NCBI GenBank assembly: GCA_963799365.1
Contig: CAWCWV010000006.1
Location: 1 to 64,000 of the forward strand
Direction of reading: 5' to 3'
DNA from: Marinirhabdus sp963799365
GTDB taxonomy: Bacteria; Bacteroidota; Bacteroidia; Flavobacteriales; Flavobacteriaceae
Length of the DNA: 64,000 bases
The position numbers were made by a program, and so were the translations under genes. The notes beneath the pieces were generated by a model. That model did not search any database. It was not told where the DNA came from and worked only from the letters and a program-made list of their open reading frames with translations. Below, in pieces: positions 34,242 through 43,616 of this stretch. Position 1 is the first letter of the stretch. Each line of letters opens with the position of its first letter.

Positions 34242-36167
34242 TTATTGTTTGTAAAATTTCAAAACTAACATTTCAAGTATCAGGAATAATAAGGCTAAAA
34301 TAACAAACCATTTCCAAAAGCTATTAATACTGTTTTCTTCATTAAGTGTGTCAAACAGTGTTTCAATGGTATTATAACTCCTTACTCCCTCCCAATCTTC
34401 AATAGTAAGATACTGCAAATTGCTTTCTTGGCGGTTGTAATTAAAGCTTATATCTTCTATGTATTGTTCCTTATTTTTAATCTGAAAAATTCCGGCCTTA
34501 GCAGGTTCTTCAGAAATAGTGACTATTACATTGGTTGCTTTTGTTTGTTGTAATGGTACAAAAGTACTGATACTATCTTTAAGGGTAAGAATTTCGTCTT
34601 GTACTAGTTTTACAGGTACTGCAAACGTATTTGTTTTTCCTGAGGTATAATACAATTTTATAAGCGGTAAACTTTGTTGTGCCATATTGTAAAGGGTTGG
34701 AACAATAAGCGGCGAATTTTTAAAATTACTGTTTTCGGTATTAAAGGGAGCGGCACTGGTAAAGACACTTCCGCTTTGTGTAATGAATGGATTACCATCT
34801 TCAAATTTCAAAACGGCTGTAGCATTTGTGACATAGTTGAAATAGTTGTTTACTTTTGGGTATTGAAAATTAACCACCTGCTTTTCAAAAACATCTTTAT
34901 ATAAAGGATGGGAGAAAACAATTTGAGTGATTTTCTTTTCTTGATTTATAATTTCACCATAACTCCCTGTTCCTAATGAAGCCATTAAAGCGTTATATTC
35001 GGCCACTTCTGCTTTTTCTGAAGGAATTACAAATAAGCTTCCACCTTTGGTTACAAAATCTTTTAGCGCAGTTCGAAGAGAAGCAGGAATGGATGTTATT
35101 TCATTAAGGATGATGAAATTTTGATCTGTGAACGTATTATAATCGGCACTTTTATCTGTTTGGGCGGTATATTCAAACTCGGGGTTTTCAAAAATACGCT
35201 GTAAGAAGGTATTATTGGCTCCCGAAATAGAAAGTACCTTACTCTTTTTCACCGTGTTTATACTGAAATACAAGGAATTGTCATACGTAAGGTTAGGGTC
35301 TTCAATGCTTAATATTCCTTTAAATGTTTTATCATTTTCAATATCGAAAGTAATCGTATTTTTTTGCTTTTCTGAAAAATCTACAGCAGACTTTGCTATG
35401 AGGGAGCTACCATTAAACAATGAAACCGGAACTGAAGATGCAACATCTCCTTGCGCTGAAACGACTACATTTAATTTTGTTGTGGTAGCATTCTTGGCAG
35501 CTACATATACTGTGTCTATACTAGTATTGGTATAAGTTTCAGGTTTTAATTGTACGGCTTCAACAGAAATACCATTTGGTACTTCTGGAAAAGTTTCCCT
35601 TGCTTGAAAATCTGAAATCCAAAGCAATCTCTTATTTGCGCTTTTATCTTTAGCATATAACTGGTTGGCTTTCAGTAAAACTTCCTCCGCAGTCAATTGG
35701 TTGGCGCTATAGGGAATATCCAATAGTGCTGCCTTAAAATCCTGTAGGCTTACGTTTTGATGTATTTCTGAATTAGTTAGCCAGCTTATAGTTTCGTTAC
35801 CTGTTGCCTGTGCATACAATTGCTGAATGGCACGTTGCAGGAGTGGGCCGTTGGTGCCTTTTGCCTGCATACTAAAACTATTATCTATGTATACAACAGT
35901 TTCTTTTTGAGTGTTTAACGCTGTTTTGGAAGCTGTAAAGGGTTGTGCAAAAGCCAAAATAATACAAGTCATCGCTAAGAGTCTAAGTAATAGCGTTATC
36001 CATTTTTTTAGTTTGGAGCTTTTACGGGTTTGTATATTAACCTTTTTCAGGAAGGCAACATTGGTAAAATCTATTTTCTGAAACTTGCGTAACTGAAAAA
36101 GGTGAATAAAAATAGGGATGAGCAGTAAAAATAGTGCGTAGAGAAGTTCTGGGTGTTTAAACTGCAT
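34242..36167 (-). CDS. BatA-domain / vWA membrane protein
   Basis: Membrane protein of 641 residues. It starts with the BatA-type double transmembrane domain (about 1-80: 'YALFLLLIPIFIHLF', then 'LLRLLAMTCIILAFAQP'). A von Willebrand A-like segment follows, with the metal-adhesion motif DNSFS ('VVYIDNSFSMQA'), then a large periplasmic beta region and one C-terminal helix ('WFVILALLFLILEML'). These proteins occur with MoxR/Bat systems in Bacteroidota, but no moxR or other bat gene is nearby. It is the first gene of the minus-strand cluster; the dihydroorotase-like gene follows after 2 bp. Confidence 0.85.
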   Translation of the reverse strand: MQFKHPELLYALFLLLIPIFIHLFQLRKFQKIDFTNVAFLKKVNIQTRKSSKLKKWITLLLRLLAMTCIILAFAQPFTASKTALNTQKETVVYIDNSFSMQAKGTNGPLLQRAIQQLYAQATGNETISWLTNSEIHQNVSLQDFKAALLDIPYSANQLTAEEVLLKANQLYAKDKSANKRLLWISDFQARETFPEVPNGISVEAVQLKPETYTNTSIDTVYVAAKNATTTKLNVVVSAQGDVASSVPVSLFNGSSLIAKSAVDFSEKQKNTITFDIENDKTFKGILSIEDPNLTYDNSLYFSINTVKKSKVLSISGANNTFLQRIFENPEFEYTAQTDKSADYNTFTDQNFIILNEITSIPASLRTALKDFVTKGGSLFVIPSEKAEVAEYNALMASLGTGSYGEIINQEKKITQIVFSHPLYKDVFEKQVVNFQYPKVNNYFNYVTNATAVLKFEDGNPFITQSGSVFTSAAPFNTENSNFKNSPLIVPTLYNMAQQSLPLIKLYYTSGKTNTFAVPVKLVQDEILTLKDSISTFVPLQQTKATNVIVTISEEPAKAGIFQIKNKEQYIEDISFNYNRQESNLQYLTIEDWEGVRSYNTIETLFDTLNEENSINSFWKWFVILALLFLILEMLVLKFYKQ

Positions 36168-36213
36168 GCTATATTAAGATTGCCCAAAGATAAAAAATGG
36201 TTTGTAAAAATCG

Positions 36214-37410
36214 CTATTTCTTTATGGTAAAGGTAAAAGTAGTTCCTTTTTGTAATGCAGATTCTAAAGAAATGGTTCCGCCAAGTTTGGTAACAAGGTT
36301 TAAAACTGTAGCGAGCCCAATACCAGAGCCTTTTTCGCCGTGTCGGTCTGTTTCACCTACCGTTTTAAATAATTGAAAAATAATTTCCTGTTTTTCTTTA
36401 TCAATACCAATACCGTTGTCTTGCACAGTAAATTGATAATGTGTATCGGTTTCAGCAAAGGTAGAAGTTATAAAAGGCACCTTATTATGGTTGTATTTAA
36501 GTGCGTTTCCAACTAAGTTTATAAAAATTTGCAGTAGGGCAGGTTGGTTCACATTAATGCTAATGTTGTCCTTAGGATGTCTAAATTCTGCATTATCTAC
36601 AAATAGGATATCTTCTATTTCTTCATATATAGACTGTAACGGTGTCTCTTTTTTACGTTCAGAAAGTAAATCATCACTTTTATAATAACTAAGCATACCA
36701 TCTATATATTTATTTAGGGTAACCGATGATTCCTCGATATAGTCTAAATATTGGATGCCCTGTGTATCAAACTTAGGATGGTATTCTTCCCTTAATAATC
36801 TTGCTAAGGATGTAATATTAGCCAATGGTGATTTGAGATCATGGGATACCAATCCGGCAAAATTCTTTAAGTCCTGATTTCGTTGTTCTAAAAGTATTTT
36901 ATTATTTTTTAATAAGATGTTGTTTTTGTGTAGCTCAAACAATTTCACCACTTGTTTTGCCATAGCAACTATAATACTTTTTTGTTTTTCTGTAAGCTGT
37001 CTGGGTTTTGTGTCGAAAATACAGAGGGTTCCTAAAGGATATCCTTGTTGTGTGCGTAATGGCGCCCCTGCATAGAAAATAGCATTATGTTCTTTTACGA
37101 TAGGATTATCTGTAAATCGAGCATCTAATCGTGCATCTTCAACAATAAAAATGTCATCAGGCTCTAAAATGGCGTGACCACAAAAAGAGATATTTCTTGG
37201 AGATTCATTAAAGGGTACCCCATAGTGCGATTTCAAGAAATTTCTATCTGTATCTAATAAAGTAACTAGAGAGATGGGAGTATCACAAACGCTAGCAATA
37301 AGTTGAGTTATATCGTCGTATTCCTGCTCTGGAAGGGTGTCTAAAAGTCCGTAGGATTCTACGTTTTCTAAACGTTTTTTCTCATTAGAAGGATAAATTG
37401 GGGCAATCAT
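36214..37410 (-). CDS. GAF-domain histidine kinase
   Basis: Soluble sensor kinase of 398 residues: a GAF domain (about 25-160, 'FCGHAILEPDDIFIVEDA'), a HisKA dimerisation domain with phosphoacceptor H190 ('LVSHDLKSPLANI'), and a HATPase_c domain with N-box 'NLVGNALKYN', 'DNGIGIDKEKQ' and 'GEKGSGIGLATV'. No transmembrane helix is present, so it senses a cytosolic signal. It is paralogous to the upstream kinase 37492-38697. No response regulator is adjacent. Confidence 0.92.
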   Translation of the reverse strand: MIAPIYPSNEKKRLENVESYGLLDTLPEQEYDDITQLIASVCDTPISLVTLLDTDRNFLKSHYGVPFNESPRNISFCGHAILEPDDIFIVEDARLDARFTDNPIVKEHNAIFYAGAPLRTQQGYPLGTLCIFDTKPRQLTEKQKSIIVAMAKQVVKLFELHKNNILLKNNKILLEQRNQDLKNFAGLVSHDLKSPLANITSLARLLREEYHPKFDTQGIQYLDYIEESSVTLNKYIDGMLSYYKSDDLLSERKKETPLQSIYEEIEDILFVDNAEFRHPKDNISINVNQPALLQIFINLVGNALKYNHNKVPFITSTFAETDTHYQFTVQDNGIGIDKEKQEIIFQLFKTVGETDRHGEKGSGIGLATVLNLVTKLGGTISLESALQKGTTFTFTIKK

Positions 37411-37491
37411 ATGGGGATAGGGTGCAAAATTTGTTAGTAAATTTACGTATTTGAAATCAAATTGGTTTGCAAATATAAGTGAACAGTTATC

Positions 37492-38697
37492 TTATTTTTT
37501 TAAGGAAAACTCAAAGGATGTACCAACGTTAGGTTGTGAGACAACTGTAATTATTCCTCCAAGATTGGTGATGAGCTTTTTAACAGTAGAAAGCCCAATA
37601 CCGCTTCCTTTTTGACCATTTCGGTCCATATGGCCTACCGTTGAAAACAAATCGAATAGTTTCGATTGCTTATCTTTAGGAATTCCCATACCATTGTCTG
37701 AAACTTTAAAAAAGTAACTGTCCTTCTTTTCTTCAGCTTTAATATCTATTACAATTTTATCTTTATCGTTATATTTCAAGCTGTTGACTATCAAATTCAT
37801 GAAAATTTGTTCCAGGGCAGCGCGGTTGCTATGTAATTCCAAATTATTTTCTGGAAGGTTAATATCACAGTTTATATTTATGTTTAGCAAACTAATAATT
37901 TCTTCCAATAACTGTTGAACATCAAAATCTTCTTTACCTTCTTCGGCTAGCTTATCACTTTCATAATGATTTAAAAGTCCGGTAATATAATCGCTTAATG
38001 AAAAAGAGCTTTGTTTGAGATATGTTAAATATCCTATAGCTTTTTCATCCAGCTGGCTGGCGTATTTCGCCTTTAAAATATCGGTTGTTAAAATAATATT
38101 TGCTAGGGGCATTTTCATATCGTGTGAAACCACACCTGCAAAACTTTTAAGCTCATCATTTTTGTTTTCCAGATCTGTATGGATGTTTCTTAAAACTTGA
38201 TTGGCGCTATGCAGTTCAATTAATTTTACAGTTTGATTTGCCAATTTTTTAAGTCCATTTAATTGTTTTTCCGTTAGCTTGTTTGGCTTATTGTCTATAA
38301 CACATAATGTTCCTAATTTATATCCATCCTTATCTACCAAACAAATACCAGCATAAAAAGCAATTGGATTTTCAGCTAATTTAACAAAAGGATGGTCCTT
38401 AAATTTATGGTGCTTTTTTGTGTCGTTAACAACAAAAGTAAGGTCGTCATCTTCTACAGCATAGCTGCAAAATGAGGTGTTACGATCCCCACTGGAAATA
38501 TCCATACCTTTTGTAGATTTAAACCAAACTTCTTTCTCCTCAACTAGTGAAATAAGCGATATTGGCATGTCTGTAATATACGTGGCAAGGTCTGTTATCT
38601 GGTCGTATTCTTCTTCCTTTTTAGTATATAGGATTCCGTAACTTCGTAAAGCAGCCAGACGGTTTTGTTCGTTATGAGGTATAGTAGCTGTTATCAT
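37492..38697 (-). CDS. GAF-domain histidine kinase (paralogue)
   Basis: Soluble kinase of 401 residues with the same architecture as 36214-37410: GAF (about 25-160, 'SFCSYAVEDDDLTFVVND'), HisKA with H192 in 'VVSHDMKMPLANI', and HATPase_c ('NLIVNSLKYND', 'DNGMGIPKDKQ', 'GSGIGLSTV'). It differs clearly in the GAF ligand region, so the two may sense different signals. The spacer between the two genes is 81 bp and includes a -7 box TATATTTG (37478-37471) for the second gene. Confidence 0.92.
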   Translation of the reverse strand: MITATIPHNEQNRLAALRSYGILYTKKEEEYDQITDLATYITDMPISLISLVEEKEVWFKSTKGMDISSGDRNTSFCSYAVEDDDLTFVVNDTKKHHKFKDHPFVKLAENPIAFYAGICLVDKDGYKLGTLCVIDNKPNKLTEKQLNGLKKLANQTVKLIELHSANQVLRNIHTDLENKNDELKSFAGVVSHDMKMPLANIILTTDILKAKYASQLDEKAIGYLTYLKQSSFSLSDYITGLLNHYESDKLAEEGKEDFDVQQLLEEIISLLNININCDINLPENNLELHSNRAALEQIFMNLIVNSLKYNDKDKIVIDIKAEEKKDSYFFKVSDNGMGIPKDKQSKLFDLFSTVGHMDRNGQKGSGIGLSTVKKLITNLGGIITVVSQPNVGTSFEFSLKK

Positions 38698-38803
38698 AGA
38701 TGAAATTCTTAGTTAGTTATAGAATTTCGGTAGGATTAATATGCTAAGATATTTCTTTTTATGATGCTTTTAAGACTTAATCTTTAAAACGCTAATAATA
38801 ACA

Positions 38804-39568
38804 TTAAAACCGTTCAAACACTCCCAATCCAAATAGCGCAAAATCATATTTTACAGGGTCTTTAGGGTCTAGATTTCTCAATGCTTGATCCAGCATTAAC
38901 ACTGCCTTTCCATCATTTTGTTTTCTTTTTAGGAGCTTTAGTTTTCTGGCAACATTCCCACTGTGTACATCTAAGGGACAACTTAAAGCACTTGTAGGAA
39001 TGTTTTTCCAAATACCCAAATCTACACCAGTGCTGTTGTCACGCACCATCCATCGTAAAAACATATTAATTCTTTTGGCTGCGGAATTTTTTAGAGGATC
39101 ACTCACGTGTTTTTGAGTGCGAGGAAGATGCGACAAACTGAAGAATGCTGTTTTAAATGCCGAAATAGCTGTTTGTGTAGACAATGCCGTGCTATGTTCA
39201 GAAAAAATTGTTTCCAGGCCGCCCTCTGTTTTATAGAGATGCTGAAGCGCTTTTATAAAATATTGAAGATCATCTCCGTTAAATGTTCTGTGAACAAAAT
39301 TTGAAAGCGAGGCAAGGTCGTTTTCCGAAGCATGCATCACAAAATCATGAGGTGAATTATCCAGCAAATCCATTAGTTTTTTACTGTTGTTAAGGATACT
39401 TTTTCTATTCCCCCAGGCAATGGTAGCTGTTAAAAATGCTGAAATTTCTATATCTTCTTTTTTGCTGAATTGATGCGGAATCTGGATAGGATCACTCTCA
39501 ATAAATTCTGGACGGTTGTATTGCAACACTTTCTCGTCCAAAAATTCTTTGAGTTCCTTTTTGTTCAT
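38804..39568 (-). CDS. TIGR02757 family protein (DUF2400)
   Basis: Protein of 254 residues, cytosolic, of the conserved TIGR02757/DUF2400 family of Bacteroidota and some other bacteria. Recognisable blocks are 'DPIQIPHQFSKKEDIEISAFL', 'WGNRKSILNNSKKLMDLL', 'RINMFLRWMVRDNS' and 'CPLDVHSGNVARKL'. The fold resembles helix-hairpin-helix DNA glycosylases, but the catalytic aspartate pattern is only loosely present. Function unknown. Confidence 0.88.
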   Translation of the reverse strand: MNKKELKEFLDEKVLQYNRPEFIESDPIQIPHQFSKKEDIEISAFLTATIAWGNRKSILNNSKKLMDLLDNSPHDFVMHASENDLASLSNFVHRTFNGDDLQYFIKALQHLYKTEGGLETIFSEHSTALSTQTAISAFKTAFFSLSHLPRTQKHVSDPLKNSAAKRINMFLRWMVRDNSTGVDLGIWKNIPTSALSCPLDVHSGNVARKLKLLKRKQNDGKAVLMLDQALRNLDPKDPVKYDFALFGLGVFERF

Positions 39569-39613
39569 ATTCTTTGTTTGCTATTTTTGCTATCGGTTTT
39601 AATGCTCCTATGG

Positions 39614-39750
39614 ATACTACAGTATTTTGAAATTAAGTGCTTTTTATTGCCAATTGCTGCTGCCACTGCATAATTCTGTGGCTTCTATGCATACTATTGT
39701 CACTATAGCATTTTGAAATTAGCTGTGTTTTTCTGTCAACTGCAACTGCG
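39614..39750. repeat. Degenerate direct repeat of about 50 bp
   Basis: The segment from 39614 ('ATACTACAGTATTTTGAAAT') is repeated in degenerate form from 39702 ('ACTATAGCATTTTGAAATTA'), each followed by a related T-rich and CTGC-rich tail. Both lie in the spacer between lolD and the TIGR02757 gene. This looks like an old tandem duplication of non-coding DNA. Confidence 0.55.
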
Positions 39751-39779
39751 TACTGATTACTGCGTACTGAATTACCGAT

Positions 39780-40433
39780 TCAACTAACAATCACCCCGTC
39801 CTGCATCACCAGCTTCCTGTCTGCCATTTCGGCTAGTTCTTCGTTGTGGGTTACAATTACGAAGGTTTGTCCAAACTCATCCCGCAATTGGAAGAAAAGA
39901 TTGTGGAGGTTTTCTGCGCTTTCAGTATCTAGATTTCCACTAGGCTCATCTGCAAGAACAATATCTGGATTGTTAATGAGCGCTCTTGCTACTGCCACAC
40001 GTTGTTGTTCCCCTCCAGAAAGTTCATTGGGTTTATGGGTCTGCCGATGCGAAAGTCCTAAAAATTTCAGTAATTCCTTAGCTCTTTTCTCTGCTTCTGC
40101 TTTGGGTGTTTTTTTAATGAATGCAGGAATGCAAATATTTTCAAGCGCAGTAAATTCAGGTAACAGCTGATGAAATTGAAAAATAAATCCCAGTGATGCA
40201 TTTCTAAATGCGGCTAATTCTTTTCTGCTTAAAGTTGAAATTGCGGTGTTATTTATTTTCAATTCCCCTTCAGAAAACGAATCTAACGTCCCTAAAATTT
40301 GAAGCAGTGTTGTCTTGCCAGCTCCGGAAGCTCCTACGATTGAAACAATTTCAGATTTCTTGATGTGTAGATCTACGCCTTTCAGCACGTGCAGATCGTC
40401 GTAATATTTATGAATATTTTGTGCAGTAATCAC
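39780..40433 (-). CDS. lolD: ABC transporter ATP-binding protein, LolD-type
   Basis: ATP-binding subunit (217 residues) of a MacB/LolCDE-type exporter. Walker A is 'GASGAGKTTLLQ', the signature 'LSGGEQQRVAVARAL' and Walker B 'DIVLADEPSGNLD', the last two typical of LolD. LolD drives release of lipoproteins from the inner membrane to the carrier LolA. In many Flavobacteriaceae the permease is encoded elsewhere, and none is next to it here. Length and motifs match LolD rather than FtsE, but FtsE is the nearest alternative. Confidence 0.88.
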   Translation of the reverse strand: MITAQNIHKYYDDLHVLKGVDLHIKKSEIVSIVGASGAGKTTLLQILGTLDSFSEGELKINNTAISTLSRKELAAFRNASLGFIFQFHQLLPEFTALENICIPAFIKKTPKAEAEKRAKELLKFLGLSHRQTHKPNELSGGEQQRVAVARALINNPDIVLADEPSGNLDTESAENLHNLFFQLRDEFGQTFVIVTHNEELAEMADRKLVMQDGVIVS

Positions 40434-40478
40434 TCGGTTTCAGTTTTTACGAAAGTACGTAATTATAGTAAAATCAAC

Positions 40479-42923
40479 CTATGCTTTTTTGTTGAAGAGG
40501 TCTTTTACATTATTATAGTCTACAAAATAAGTCACTCGTAGTGATACTGTGTGTTGTTTATCTTGGTTAAAGAGATTTTGCAAACTTTCGGTATATCCTA
40601 GTTGTGACAATTCGGTTACATTAAAAATCTGATTGCGATAGAGTAGGGAAGCTTCACTACCAGGGGCAAACCTCCATCTAAAACTTAAATCCAAATTCCA
40701 AATATTAAAGTTGGTGTTGGGATTGTTTTCTGAAATATCATAGTCGGTTACATCTTTAGTTCCATCGTCATTCAGTACAAAAAAGATATTATCACTATAG
40801 TCTGCGGTACTCCAAAAGTTTCGGAAACGTAAATCAATCGCCTTGAATGGGTCAAAATTATAACTTGCAGTAATAGCGTTTTCAATACTTGTTATATCCC
40901 GTTGCCCAAAAAATACATCTTCCTCAGTATTATCAATATATCCAAAAATATCATTATTAATAGAGAATTCTGAGCTTAAGATCATTGCAAATTTGTTCGA
41001 GAATCTATATCGAGGTGAAAAATCTATAAAATAAGACCTCCGTGGATTGTCAAAAGCAGTTCTGCCACCCACACCAATATCGTATGCAAATTTCTTCCTG
41101 AAATCTGAAGATACAAAGGCCCTTCCTCCAAAATTGGCAGGAAAAATCACAAATTTTCCAGCTACTCTGGGTTCAAAATAGTCCTTGTCTTCAGTATTGT
41201 AACTTCCATTAATTCCAAAAGCAAAACGGTTTACGGTAGTGAAGAAGGTGTCAAAACTATAATCGTTCCGAGTTTGGACACTAGGTTTATATAGTCTTCT
41301 ATGCCTCGTTGTAAGGGAAAATCTATACCTGTTAAATATTTCAGTAGGTTCAAATATTTCGTAAGAAATACCTGCTGTAAAGTTGTTGTAGTTGTTTGTA
41401 AAATTTACGCCCAAGTCGTTTATATCAAATGTTTTATTCGCAAAATCGTGTCCCACCCTATACCTGAAATTTCCTTTTATTCGCATCACATCCAACTCAC
41501 TTCTAAAGCCTGTTTTAAAACCGTCACTTTGGTTTACATTACTTACAATAGCACGACCCGAAGTTCTAAAGCTGTTACCTTTGTCTGCGACATCAAAAGC
41601 CAAAGCCGAAACATTGGCGTCTCTAAAACTACCATCACGAGTTACATTTGTATTTATTAATGAGATAGAAGAGTTATCATTAAATTGTTGATCCAACACG
41701 GCTACATTATAGTTAGCAATTGGTTCCAAAATTACTTCCCGAAACGTGCCAGTAATAGTATCCTGAATTATTGCTTTTGTTTCGCCTGTAATTGTATTTA
41801 AAACACCAATACCTAGATTATTTTCGGTACGGCCAGAAACCTTTATTGCGTTTAATAGTTTTACCCGACTTGGATTTTCCAGAATTTTTTCTTGGTTTTG
41901 CAAATCGAAACTACCTGTTGGTGCATTTCCAATTCTCCTGGAGAAGAAAATTCCGCCTTTATTAAAGAGTTCAGTACCTTCAGAAAAAAACTGTCTGTTC
42001 TCGCCAAAGGTTTGCTCAAAGGGCCCTAGATTTAGAGTAACATTATCAAAAGCTGCTTGACCAAAATCTGGGATCAGCGTAGCATCCAGTGTAAAACTAT
42101 CGCTTAGTCCGTACTTAATATCTAATCCTGCGGTAAGATTAGTTTCGGTTTCTTCACCAATGGTAGTCACAAGTCCTTGCATAAATGGAAAAAGGGTAAG
42201 TCGTACGGGAGGATCAATATCTTTTATGCCAACTACTTTTCCATTGTATTGGGTTTCTTTACCAATACTGTTATTTATAAAGCTCCAGGTATGGGTTTCG
42301 TTTCTGGTTTTAATTTCTCGGTAAAAGTTAATGCTCCAGTTTTGGACTTCTTTTTCTGGAAACCTTAAGGCATTGTAGGGGATTTCAAATTCGGCATACC
42401 AACCTTTTTCATCGTAAGAAATCTGGCTAGAAAAAACAACATTATATCCAAAATCCTGGTCGTTGCTACTCACTCGGGAATCTCCTATTGTTCCCGCACT
42501 GGTAACATAAAAACGAGTTTCGTTAAGACCATCATTATAAGTATTAATTGCTACGCCTAAGCGATCTGCCTGGGCAAAAACATCGTCCCTTTGTGAAAAT
42601 TGTTTTAATATTTTATCTGGGTTTGGATCGTATAAATAAGCTGCTATATAAACAGCCTTATCGTTATATGCCATTTTCACTTCACTTTGAAACTCGGGAG
42701 GGATGACACCATCATTTCCTGGCTGATACATATTAAAATTGCCAGATGGAGTAATGTTCTGCCAAATGAGGTCGCTTAAATCACCATCGATGATTGGACT
42801 TTCAGTGATGCGTTGTGCGTATAAAACTTTTCTGGTTTTATTGTCTGGCGTAAGTACTTCCTGAGCGGCAGAGAAAGTAAAACAAAAGATGAATAGGTGT
42901 ATACTGAAAAAGAATCTACACAT
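40479..42923 (-). CDS. DUF5916 outer-membrane protein with CBM9-like domain
   Basis: Exported protein of 814 residues. A signal peptide ('FIFCFTFSAAQ') is followed by a CBM9-like carbohydrate-binding domain (about 45-220: 'ITESPIIDGDLSDLIWQN', 'AYNDKAVYIAAYLYD') and then a long beta-rich DUF5916 domain predicted to form an outer-membrane barrel ending 'LRVTYFVDYNNVKDLFNKKA'. 'NRQFFSEGTELFNKGGIFFSRR' is a family signature. Such proteins are common beside membrane-lipid or protease genes, but no function is proven. Ligand unknown. Confidence 0.88.
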   Translation of the reverse strand: MCRFFFSIHLFIFCFTFSAAQEVLTPDNKTRKVLYAQRITESPIIDGDLSDLIWQNITPSGNFNMYQPGNDGVIPPEFQSEVKMAYNDKAVYIAAYLYDPNPDKILKQFSQRDDVFAQADRLGVAINTYNDGLNETRFYVTSAGTIGDSRVSSNDQDFGYNVVFSSQISYDEKGWYAEFEIPYNALRFPEKEVQNWSINFYREIKTRNETHTWSFINNSIGKETQYNGKVVGIKDIDPPVRLTLFPFMQGLVTTIGEETETNLTAGLDIKYGLSDSFTLDATLIPDFGQAAFDNVTLNLGPFEQTFGENRQFFSEGTELFNKGGIFFSRRIGNAPTGSFDLQNQEKILENPSRVKLLNAIKVSGRTENNLGIGVLNTITGETKAIIQDTITGTFREVILEPIANYNVAVLDQQFNDNSSISLINTNVTRDGSFRDANVSALAFDVADKGNSFRTSGRAIVSNVNQSDGFKTGFRSELDVMRIKGNFRYRVGHDFANKTFDINDLGVNFTNNYNNFTAGISYEIFEPTEIFNRYRFSLTTRHRRLYKPSVQTRNDYSFDTFFTTVNRFAFGINGSYNTEDKDYFEPRVAGKFVIFPANFGGRAFVSSDFRKKFAYDIGVGGRTAFDNPRRSYFIDFSPRYRFSNKFAMILSSEFSINNDIFGYIDNTEEDVFFGQRDITSIENAITASYNFDPFKAIDLRFRNFWSTADYSDNIFFVLNDDGTKDVTDYDISENNPNTNFNIWNLDLSFRWRFAPGSEASLLYRNQIFNVTELSQLGYTESLQNLFNQDKQHTVSLRVTYFVDYNNVKDLFNKKA

Positions 42924-43030
42924 GTAAAGTGCCTTGAAAAATTAGTCTGCCAACAGAAAATTGATAATTAGCAAAACTAACCTTATGGCAAGGCGAGCGA
43001 TGCTAATAAAAAGTTAAAAATTTTGATTTT

Positions 43031-43062
43031 TTGTTAAGCTGAAAGACATAACCGTAACTTTG
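43031..43062 (+). promoter_or_regulatory. Promoter of msrA-folE
   Basis: TTG at 43031-43033, a 21-bp spacer and TAACTTTG at 43055-43062 match the flavobacterial consensus; msrA starts 20 bp later. Confidence 0.65.
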
Positions 43063-43082
43063 TTTATTATATTTTATAGAAG

Positions 43083-43616
43083 ATGAAACAAATAGTTTTT
43101 GCAGCAGGTTGTTTTTGGTGTACCGAAGCGGTTTTTCAACGTATAAAAGGCGTAGAAAAAGTGGTTCCAGGCTATACTGGAGGCGCTATTAAGAATCCAG
43201 CTTATCGTGAAGTTTGTCAAGGGCGAACTGGACACGCAGAGGGAGTGGAGGTTACGTATAATCCTAGTGAGATAAGTATTGAGGAATTGCTGGAAATTTA
43301 TTTTGCTACTCACGACCCAACCACACTTAACCAGCAAGGAAACGACAGGGGAACGCAATACCGAAGCGCCATTTTTTATACTACTGAAACTCAGAAAGAG
43401 GCTGCTGAAAACATGATATCTTTACTTGAAAAAGAAAATGTATTTGAAAATGATATTGTAACTGAAGTAAAACCACTGGATGTTTTTTATCTTGCTGAAG
43501 TTGATCATCACGAATACTATAACAATAACAAGAATCAACCTTATTGCCAGTTTATTATCGATCCGAAAGTGAAGAAAATTAATACATATTATTCAAATAA
43601 ATTGAAAAAAAAATAA
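43083..43616 (+). CDS. msrA: Peptide methionine sulfoxide reductase A
   Basis: MsrA (177 residues) reduces the S-form of methionine sulfoxide in damaged proteins, using a thioredoxin donor. The active-site motif 'AAGCFWCTEAVFQRIKGVE' has nucleophile C10 and a second cysteine C13, and 'GRTGHAEGVEVTYNP' and 'DPTTLNQQGNDRGTQYRS' are conserved. No signal peptide, so cytosolic. The folE start follows directly after its stop (TAA ATG, no spacing), so the two genes are a coupled pair. Confidence 0.97.
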   Translation: MKQIVFAAGCFWCTEAVFQRIKGVEKVVPGYTGGAIKNPAYREVCQGRTGHAEGVEVTYNPSEISIEELLEIYFATHDPTTLNQQGNDRGTQYRSAIFYTTETQKEAAENMISLLEKENVFENDIVTEVKPLDVFYLAEVDHHEYYNNNKNQPYCQFIIDPKVKKINTYYSNKLKKK

